Positions 22,632 to 32,000 of a stretch of 64,000 bases of DNA are shown one piece after another. The translations under genes and the position numbers were made by a program. The stretch spans positions 797,759 through 861,758 of the forward strand of contig CM036154.1 of the NCBI GenBank assembly GCA_020631735.1, in the 5' to 3' direction. A model generated the notes under the pieces. It saw only the letters and a list, made by a program, of their open reading frames with translations. It made no database searches and was not told where the DNA came from. The DNA comes from Saccharum officinarum. Lineage: Eukaryota > Streptophyta > Magnoliopsida > Poales > Poaceae. Every line of letters begins with the position of its first letter. Position 1 is the stretch's first letter.

Positions 22632-25600
22632 TGTAACACCCCTGGGTGTTAAGCATGCATTATCATTCAAAGCATAAGCATTCAACATCATTGCATGATT
22701 AGCATTATTTGAATTGTAGCTCTTTCAAATTTAATTTGAAAAACAAATAAATGGGAACCCTAAGTTTGATATAAGTGTTAAAAAGTTGGTGAACTTTTGA
22801 GAAGTAGCAATTTTAAATAATCTAGAATAAATCAACTTGATTATTGGAGCAAAATTTTGAATTCAAGTCTTCCTCAAATTCTGTTTTAAAAATATTCTAA
22901 GTAAATGAGTTTTTGATTTTAAATTAGCTTTAAATCTCAAATTCAAAATCTATTGAGAATTTTGAAAAGTGCTCTATATGAAAGTTGTAGAGAATAAAAT
23001 TTTGAACAACTTTTATTTTGGGCCAAATTTCTGAAAACCTCTTTTTCATCTCCAAATTCAATTTTAAAACAAAGAATTAAATCTGAAAATATTTTTGTAA
23101 AAGAAAAATCGGATTTCGCTTTACTGGGCCGCAGCCTCACATCCCGGCCCATGGCCGAAGCCGGCCTGGCCCACGCCCGCGTCGTCTCCCTCCCGCCCGC
23201 GTGGCGTCGTGGCGCCGCGGCAGCGTTCGGCCGCCGCGTGGCCGAACGGCGGCAACATCGCGCGACACGCGCCCCTGTGGCCCCCGCAGCCCCGCGCTTA
23301 CCTCCGCCCGGACTCGCCAGCTCCCGCTCCCTCACCGCACTCCGCTCCCGCTCGCTCTCGCGTGCTTCGCCAGCACCGCAGCACACCGAGCCGCCGCCGC
23401 GCCATTGCCGCGCCTCACCTCGCCACCGCGGCTCCTCCGCCAAATTCCGCCCGCCCTAGCTTTCCCCTCCTCCTGACCGACCTCGTCGAGTCACTGAACG
23501 CGCACCTCGGCAAGGTAAGCGGCCGAATTGGCCGTCTTCTCCCCCGCCGGTGAGCCCGCCGCCGCGGCTCCCGTCAATCCCACCTTCCCGCCATCACATT
23601 TCCATTCTACCCGTGCGCACCATGATCGCCTCCGCTCGCTGGAGCTCGTGCGCCCGTCCGTGACCTCCGCCATGGCCTGCTCCGGCCTAGCGCCGGCAAG
23701 CCGCGCCACCGCCTCCGCCATGGCCGCTTCGGCCCGTGCTCCGCTCCTCCTCTCGCCTCGATAATCACCTCGTTGGGTTCGCGCGGTTGCGGGGAGTCGC
23801 CTGGTGCGGACCTCGTCGCCGGCGACCTCGCCGACGGCAAGAATTTCCCGGTCAGCGCCTTCCCCGGCTCGGCTCCGGCTGACCGGTGGGGTCAGCTGAC
23901 CCGTGGGACCCATCTGTCTGTCTCTCGGTGGGAGTTGGGGGTGAAACCGCGGTGTGCACGTAGCGTTTAAAGCCGGTTTTGATTTTCGGTTTTAAAGAAA
24001 TTGATTTCCAGAAAATCTGAAAAAGGCTTCCAAAAATTGTATCTCAAGATTTATAGCTCCAAAAATCATGAAACAAATTGTGAAATGTTCCTTTTGAATA
24101 GATCTACAGTTTAAAAATATCTCATGTGATTTTTGTGACACTCTACTGTGCAATTTTATTTAATTGTTATATATGCTGTTATCTTAGAAAAAGTGTAGTA
24201 AATAAAATAATAGAGGGAAAAATATGATTCTTGTTACATTAGTCTTTATTAGTGATGTACTTTCTAGGAAAAATGCCAGTGAAGCATGTTCTGTGGAAAA
24301 ATGTTGAAGTGTAGTTCAAATGCTTTTAATTGGTAATATCTGTTATTTTTACTATAGAGCAAAATTTGTATACAACATACATCTGATAATTTTTGTAGTA
24401 TGTTGGTTTACTGTTAGTAACCTAAGAAAATTGTGAAATCTGTTGTTTGACACTTTTCTAGTATAAAATAAATTCATGCTCACAATTAGGCTATAGCTTG
24501 TTTATTTTGTACAGGCAGTTTTACTTGTGCAATTCTCATGAAAATTTAGTGGTAGGTTAGTTAGGGTAAGAGTAGTCTACTGTAATTTTTGTAGATTTTT
24601 ATCTACACCAGAGATAGGTGTTGTTGTGTAACCCTAGCTAAATAGGGAATAAAAGATTATTCTTTATGAGAAATTGAGAGAAATAAAATATGTTTGGTGT
24701 ATCTTTGAAGCATCATGATGCCTTGCTGATGTTATGGATGAGTTAGGTTGGTAAGCTTTGGTAGCTTAGGTTCACTTGTATGTGTAGATGGTAGGCTAAC
24801 TAATAGAAGGATAAGGTGTATGTTTTAGGTTACATGTTCTTGGATGACGTTGGCTAACTTGTAGAAGAAATAATTATATTCAAACTGCTCATTCCATGTG
24901 CTCATCTGCATCTCATGTCATCAAAGCACTCCACCGCAATTCGATGCATTCTTCGCATGTTTTCTTATGCACTTGCATCATACAGGATCGCAGGAGGAGT
25001 TGCAGGCAGCAGTTCCGGAGGAGCAGGCTTGGACGGATCAGCAGGAACCCCAGGCACAGGAGGTGCCCGAGGAGGAAGAGTCAGGCGAGGAACTGCCAGA
25101 GTGCGTCGATCACCACCCTAGTTCGTTCGAAAGAGGCAAGCCCCGGAGCATTTTAAGCCTCCTAAATTTATAAAAAGTTATTCCTTATTACATGAGTTAT
25201 AGTTATATATTGTTGCACTAAGTTATAGGAGTTGAGTGAAACCGTTGTTGCATTATTACCTTGGCCACCGGATTATCTTTTACCCTGTTAGGTTAGGATC
25301 GAGTAAATTGCTTAGCCATGCTTAGACCGGTAGAAGTCGGGTGATTTCCTGTCACCTGCGAGTTATAGGTGGATACCAGGTTATGGTTAGCTGTAATTGT
25401 GATCATGAAAAGTAACCAAGTGTTGATGGATAAATGGAGACCGGGCGGAGTCTTATATGGTTTTGGACTATAGTGATTCCGTCTGTGTCAGTTAAGGACC
25501 GATCGTTGCTCGTCCCTCTTGTCATGTTGAACGCATGCCTCACATTTAGCTGGCCGAATAAAGTACCTTTCGACCGCGAAGCTAGTGACACTTTTTGAGC

Positions 25601-26626
25601 CGGGATAAACTCGGGTTGGCAGACTGGTGTGGAAGGGGGTAACGGGGACGCGAAGAGTGAGCCCAAGGTGCGTCCTGGCAGTCGGGCGGTCCCTGGGTAG
25701 TGCGATCCATGATTGTTATCCCGCGGCTTCTCGGAAAGTGTCATTGGTGATCTACGCGACCCTGACGGGGGAAGCATGGTTTGTGTGAGGAATAAATCTC
25801 CAGCTGGATAGGAATTCGATTCGAATCGCCGTCGCTCCCGGTTAGTGAGCACTTGACTCGAGCTATGGCATCGTAGTTTTAATGATGGAACACGGATGGT
25901 TATGGGGATAATGTTGGAAAGGCCAAACCTGAGATGGTAATCTTTGATGTTAATGGTTAATCAAGTGTTTGTTTTAGTCATAGGTGCTCATTTAGCATGA
26001 ATAGGTTGTCCTAAAAATGATGCTAAAGACACTTATCCTTAGTCATTCATAACAACTTGTGCTTTTCGCAAAGGAGTCAAGCCAATCCACTATGTAAAGC
26101 CTTGCATGCTCCTTGGTGTCATGTTATTTCTAGTTTATGACGGGTAAGTCTAGCTGAGTACATTCTCGTACTCAGGGCGTTGTTCCCATTGTTGTTGCAG
26201 ATGGTCAGATGTACTACGGGTACTGCTCCAACTGTCTGTATCCGGCGATGGGTGACAACTAGGACCTTGGGCAAGGGTCTTTCTGTTTGTCTTATCTACT
26301 GCTTTTGTGGACCATGACTATCGACTGGCACTGTAACTGAACTAAGTGTGTGTGCGTAAAATTATTTGCTTCCGCTACTTTATGTTGAACTATGTTGTAA
26401 TAACTTTTATTTCCGAACTCCGATGTATCTTACCTTTATGATCAGATTTATGTATCGTGTGAATTGTGGCTGCTAAATCAGTACGATCTTGGTTGTATGT
26501 TAGTGGTTTGGAAATCCTTCGTGATTTCACGGAATCTCGGGTTATACGGGCTTAAGTTTGTTAAATTAACCGCCTCGGTGGAAGATTTTCTTACTTAATT
26601 TCGTATAATTACGTTGATCCGTTACA
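22632..26626 (+). repeat. 5' LTR of element A2
   Basis: It runs from TGTAACACCCCTGGGTGTTA to ...GATCCGTTACA. It holds a GC-rich leader block (about 23130-23960) with a donor-like CAAG/GTAAG at 23515, the acidic mini-ORF ending GKPRSI (about 24987-25155) and a stem-loop at 26155-26174. It is nearly identical to 33296-37280 except for indels near 22725 and 23190 and a clearly divergent patch at about 25880-26050. Confidence 0.92.
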
Positions 26627-26628
26627 GC

Positions 26629-26640
26629 TGGCATCGGAGC
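26629..26640 (+). other. Primer-binding site of element A2
   Basis: TGGCATCGGAGC begins two bases after the LTR end. It differs from the initiator tRNA-Met complement TGGTATCAGAGC at two positions. The following leader (26641-27414) has no supported ORF and ends in a pyrimidine-rich TTTTTGCTACAG before the next ATG. Confidence 0.7.
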
Positions 26641-27414
26641 ATGGTTTAGCATGCTACTGTTCACATGAGTATTTAAAAATAAAACTGTGTTTTCAAATAA
26701 GCTTTTGAACTTAAAAGTGTGCCAGTGGTCATATCCTTTATGCCCGATAAGGACTCTAGGTGGCTTAATTAAGTACTAACTTGGGGGTTTGCATCATATT
26801 TTAAATTTCGTCGCTCATACGGCGTGCTATGGTATGAGTGCCATTCACTTGAGTGGTAATGTATGGATCCTTTACCTCTACGCCTTGGTAAGTGAGAGTT
26901 GTGAGTGCATGGTCGGATACACTGCCGATCTAGGGGAGTGCTTATGTGATACCAAAATACTTACGTGCCCTGCGTATGTTCGTATGAGGGTATCCAAATT
27001 GTGGGGAATTCCGTCATGCAGTGACGATGCCGTCAATAGGACGACGATTCGGGTAGTTGTTACCGTTATACTCGTATCTGGGGATGCGTGTAGAGCGAGT
27101 AACTTACTTTACTGCTTTCTGCATGTTTTCATACTGTGAGGTTTGGGCTGAAGTGATTTCTTTTCTGCAGGTACATAACAACGCTTTCGAGTAGTACGTG
27201 TTAGTTACGTTACAAGAGATCGTTGTATGCCACCGTTTATTCCGTTAGTAGTCATTAGTTTTCTAAGTTTGTGAGGACGTACTGAACGTGCATGCATCAT
27301 GTGTGCATTTCATTCATGGCACTGTTCCTCCCCTTATAAGTTGATTATCTCATTTCGATAAAAATGCCAACTTAAAAATCTATTCTCACCACGGTAATAA
27401 AATTTTTGCTACAG

Positions 27415-28467
27415 ATGGCACGTACCAAGCAGACCGCTCGCAAGTCCACCGGCAGAGCTCCCCGTCATCAGCTTGCTCCGCGCACTCGCCAGCGTCACAC
27501 TTTTCTTGGAGAGTTTGGGATGCCTACACTCTTGTGGAGAGTGCTCAGCTATGTAGGCTATCATGATGGGATGGAGCCCCGCTACTTTTGGTCAAATGAG
27601 CGGTTGGGTGAAGGACTTTTGGTGACTGTGGAAGCAGTAGTTCGTCCCCGAGGTGATGGTTCTGAGTGGACCGGTTGGCGTTTTGAGTCAACTGGCAGGA
27701 CCCCTGAAGAAGCCGCTGAGAGGGCAGCCTTTGGAATCCTGAGAGATATCATGGATCGCTTTCCTCAGGAGTTGGCAGCAACTATAGTGGGAGTCTTTCC
27801 GAGGGGCAACCCCTCCACTGACTCGTGGCAGCAAGCAAGGGGCAGATCTCTGGAGATTAGCGCAGCAGAGGCACAGAACAGTGACAACCCCGCTATGAGT
27901 GCCATGTTCGCAGTGATGAGGGCCTTCGATGGAGTGGAAGGTAGTCTGAGACGTGTTTCTAGTGCTCTTGGTCAGGCTCGCGATGACCGCCGTCAGCTTC
28001 AGAGAGATCACGACGCCGAGATTGAGAGGCTCACTGCTGAGATGGCTCAGTTGACTCGTCAGAGAGATCAGGCCACTCAGAGGACTGTGATTTTTGAGGG
28101 AGATGTACGTGCCCTGAGAGAGCAGCTTGGGCAACTGACCACCACCCACAGGAATGCTGAGAGCATGTTGGCTCATGTGCTCCATCAGAGGAATGAAGCC
28201 TGGTCCGCAGAGAATGTGTTGAGAGCTAGACAGTTTGAGCTCGAGCAGCGGCTGGCTGATGCCGAAGAGTACAACGATAACTTGCATGAAGAGGTCCATC
28301 GGCTGAACAATCAGCTTAACCCTTATGACCTTCCTGGCGCAGCAGAGATGGATTTGGATGCAGACGAAGATCCTGAAGAGCCCGTGGCGCCAGCTGAGGA
28401 GCACGACGACGCTGCAGTTGGCGACAACGCCAACGTCTCGGACCTAGATAGCGATCACGATGAGTAG
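27415..28467 (+). CDS. Extra ORF of element A2: histone H3-tail mimic with globular domain, coiled coil and acidic tail
   Basis: The protein is 350 residues from the ATG at 27415, which follows a splice-acceptor-like GCTACAG. After Met1, residues 2-13 (ARTKQTARKSTG) are identical to H3 positions 1-12, including K4 and K9; the match continues as RAPRHQLA, against the H3 form GKAPRKQLA. Codons also look like a histone gene. Residues about 37-116 have a helix, strand, strand, helix pattern (LLWRVLSYVG; GLLVTVEAVV; WTGWRFESTG; PEEAAERAAFGILRDI) reminiscent of a double-stranded-RNA-binding fold. Residues about 165-303 form a coiled coil ending LHEEVHRLNNQLNP, shared with the element B protein. Residues 309-350 are acidic. 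It is neither Gag nor Pol and has no catalytic motif. A chromatin role is inference. Confidence 0.9.
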   Translation: MARTKQTARKSTGRAPRHQLAPRTRQRHTFLGEFGMPTLLWRVLSYVGYHDGMEPRYFWSNERLGEGLLVTVEAVVRPRGDGSEWTGWRFESTGRTPEEAAERAAFGILRDIMDRFPQELAATIVGVFPRGNPSTDSWQQARGRSLEISAAEAQNSDNPAMSAMFAVMRAFDGVEGSLRRVSSALGQARDDRRQLQRDHDAEIERLTAEMAQLTRQRDQATQRTVIFEGDVRALREQLGQLTTTHRNAESMLAHVLHQRNEAWSAENVLRARQFELEQRLADAEEYNDNLHEEVHRLNNQLNPYDLPGAAEMDLDADEDPEEPVAPAEEHDDAAVGDNANVSDLDSDHDE

Positions 28468-28828
28468 GCTAGTAGTTGTTGCACTAGCTACTAGGTTCCG
28501 TTTGCATGATCTTTTGCTTGTTGGCACTTTGGACATGTAATAATGAGTAGAAAGACTAAAGCTTGATGTAAGGTTGGAAAGCTTGGATGTGTTTGTGGCG
28601 GTATCCGAACGTCAAAAGTCCAGTGTATGTATGCTGGCAACTTGGTTGTAATGGACGCGATGTGTGTGCTTTAAGTAATATAATTAGTGATGTTGTGTTA
28701 ATTGGAATGACTTATTGTGCCCCTGTTTTATTGTATGAATTTATTCTCTCCAGTGAATTCAGTTCGGCATGATTTTTCAGTCGGTCGCAATTCCTACAAC
28801 ATCACCTAATAATTATTGTTGCTGAAAC

Positions 28829-29047
28829 ATGCAGATGCCGAACACTCGTCGTACCGTGTATGGTACCGCTGAGGCTGGTGGCAGTGCAGCTGCTAATGAT
28901 GATCGGGATCCACCACCGCCTCCTCCACCTTACACTGCGGAACAGTTTTTCGCCCAATTCCTGGGAAGCCAACGAAACATGGAGAGCATGCAACAGAATA
29001 TGGAAGCGGCGCTGCGCAGTATCGCAGATAATACCCGTCGGGGATAA
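28829..29047 (+). pseudogene. N-terminal piece of Gag of element A2, frameshifted
   Basis: This 72-codon frame opens at ATG 28829 (second ATG at 28835), just after a GTTGCTG...CATGCAG acceptor-like sequence. It encodes a Pro-rich stretch (residues 27-34), then a helix and NTRRG before TAA at 29045-29047. The rest of Gag continues in a different frame from about 29032. The frame change falls at a run of four G (29040-29043), consistent with loss of one base. Programmed frameshifting is possible but less likely, because element B has Gag and Pol in one open frame. Confidence 0.7.
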
Positions 29048-32000
29048 ACCCGGGAGGTCACGAAGCAAATCCGTACAGCAGTTTCAAGGACTTCATGGAT
29101 ACTCGTCCACCGATCTTCAAGGAAGCCGCAGAACCTTTAGATGCAGAAGAGTGGATTAATACGATGGAAGATAAGTTTCGTGTCTTAAGAATGACTGAAG
29201 TGTTGAAGACTGAGTACGCAGCTCATCAGCTTCAAGGTCCGGCAGGAATGTGGTGGAAGCATCACCGCACCACTTTTCCTCCCCATGCCCATATCTCTTG
29301 GAGGGAGTTCACTGAAGCCTTCCGTGGAACATACATTCCACCTGGTCTGACCGAGATGAAGCTTGGGGAATTCCTGGCATTAAATCAAGGCACGAAGACT
29401 GTGACTCAATACCTGCATGCCTTTAATAACCTGAGCCGTTATGCTCCGGACATGGTGGATACTGATGCCAAGAAGATCGCTAGTTTCAAGAGAGGCCTGA
29501 GTCCCAAGATGATGAAACATGTGGGTACAAACATGAGGACTAGTTTCAATGACTTCGTTAGCGACTGTTTGAAGCAAGAGAAGAACAACCATGTGTATGC
29601 TGCTTCCAAGATCCGTAAGAGGGCTTTCGAGTCGGGTTCGTCTCAGTCCAGGACCCCAGTAGCCAACCGCCCAGCTTATCGATCGCCTGCCCCAGGTGCA
29701 AGGTTTAGGCCACCGCAAAGGAAGAATCAGAATGCTCAGCCACCCCAGAGGAACCAGAAGCCGTTCAAGATGGCATTGCCTCAAGCAAAGGCAGGACAAG
29801 GCAGTTCATCTGGAACTGTGGCTCAGGTGAAGGGACCGTGCTTCAACTGCAACCAACCTGGACACTTTGCAAAGTATTGTCCCTACCCTAAGAAACAGCA
29901 AACGCAGTATCAAGCTCGTGTGCACCACACCACTGTGGATGACATCCCTGAGGGAGAACCGGTGACAGCTGGTATGTTTTCTATCAACAATCATCCTGCA
30001 GTAGTTTTGTTTGATTCCGGATCATCTCATTCCTTTGTAAGTCAAGCATTCGTTAAGAGACATGAGCAAAAGATAGTTGAATTGGAATGTGCATATAAAA
30101 TCAGTTCAGCTGGGGCTGATCTGTTGACTAATCAGATTGTTCAGGGAGTAACCCTAAACATATCGAACCGGCAATATAAGCTTAACCTGATAGTCATGCC
30201 AGGGTTAGTTTTGGATGTGATCATGGGTATGAACTGGATGAATCAAATGGGAGTTGTAATTGATGTTGGAGGAAGGAGTATCTCTCTTAAGGAACCCAGT
30301 GGGGAAGGCACCTTTCGGGTGGTCCTACCTCGGAGGGTAGACCTAGCTAGCACATCTTGTGCGATACAAACTACTCTGCTAGTCCAGATTCCAGTGGTCT
30401 GTGAGTTTCCAGATGTGTTTCCAGAGGAGTTACCTGGACTTCCACCAGACCGAGAGGTTGAGTTTGCCATTGAGTTAATTCCAGGAACAGCACCGATTTC
30501 AAGAAGGCCTTATCGGATGCCTCCCAATGAGTTAGCAGAATTGAAAAAGCAACTTCAGGATTTGCTAAGGAAAGGGTTGATTCGTCCCAGCTCGTCCGAA
30601 TGGGGATGCCCCGCTCTGTTTGTGAAAAAGAAGAAGGATAACTCCTTACGCATGTGCGTGGATTATCGGCCACTGAATGCAGTGACAATTAAAAACAAGT
30701 ATCCTCTTCCTCGGATTGATATCTTGTTTGACCAATTGTCCAAAGCCAAAGTGTTCTCTAAAATAGATCTGAGATCAGGGTACCACCAGATAAAAATTAG
30801 GCCGCAAGATGTGCCTAAGACTGCGTTCTCTACCAGATATGGTTTGTACGAGTATCTTGTCATGTCCTTCGGATTGACAAATGCTCCTGCATACTTTATG
30901 TACCTGATGAATTCGGTTTTCATGCCCGAGTTGGACAAGTTTGTGATAGTGTTCATTGATGACATACTGATATACTCAGAAAATGAAGAAGAACATGCGG
31001 AACACCTCAGGATAGTCTTGACTAGACTCAGAGAACATCGACTGTATGCTAAGTTCAGCAAGTGTGAGTTCTGGCTTAGGACAGTTCCTTTTCTCGGCCA
31101 CGTGTTGTCTGAAAATGGCATTTCTGTCGACCCCAGTAAGGTACAAGAGGTTATGAACTGGAAGTCACCAATTTCAGTTAACGAAGTTCGCAGTTTCCTT
31201 GGTTTAGCCGGTTACTACCGTCGCTTCATACCAGATTTCTCGAAGATTGCCAAACCAATGACAAGCCTGTTACAGAAGGATCATAAGTTTGTATGGACAG
31301 AGGAGTGCGAAGCAGCCTTCTGTACCTTGCGGAAGTTGTTGACCACTGCTCCTGTTCTGGCCCAACCAGATATAGAAAAGCCGTTTGATGTTTTCTGTGA
31401 CGCATCCAAGAATGGGTTAGGATGTGTGCTAATGCAAAATGGAAAAGTCGTTGCTTACGCCTCACGGCAATTGAGGAAGCATGAAGTTAACTATCCTACA
31501 CATGATTTAGAGCTTGCAGCAGTGGTGCATGCTCTAAAGATTTGGAGGCACTACCTGTTAGGTAATGTGTGTAATATCTTCACAGATCATAAGAGTCTCA
31601 AATACATCTTTACCCAATCTGAGTTGAACATGCGACAGAGGAGATGGTTAGAGTTGATAAAGGACTATAATCTGAACGTGCACTATCACCCTGGAAAGGC
31701 TAATGTAGTAGCAGATGCACTGAGCAGAAAATCCCATGCTATTGATGTGCAACCGTTGTTTGAAGAAGGGTTCAATTTGTTACATCCTGCTGTGTTGCAT
31801 AATATTCAGATCAGTTGTACTCTGGAAAGCCAGATCATTGATGGTCAGAAAACAGATAAGGGAATCTTTCATATCAAAGAAAGGATGAAGAGAGAACCCA
31901 CCAAACACTTTCGATTGGATGACCAAGGAGTGTTATGGTTCAAGGATCGCCTGGTAGTACCTAAGGATAGAGAGCTTAAGAACAAGTTGATGGATGAGGC

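Noticed and set aside
23151..23970. Many overlapping ORFs in the GC-rich part of the A2 5' LTR (also 33720-34620, 3004-3874, 7322-7763, 20248-20990)
   Set aside because: They follow LTR base composition, occur in both strands and are repeated wherever the LTR is; treated as leader and promoter sequence.
26144..26200. Micro-intron GTAAGT...TTGTTGCAG in the LTR
   Set aside because: At about 57 nt it is below the usual plant intron minimum; reported as a conserved structure instead.
26789..27139. 116-codon ORF in the A2 leader upstream of the H3-like ORF
   Set aside because: No recognisable protein; the element B leader has no counterpart.
27415..27489. Possibility that the H3-like ORF is a true histone H3 gene
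   Set aside because: Only the tail matches; the histone-fold core is absent and the rest is a different domain plus coiled coil inside a retrotransposon.
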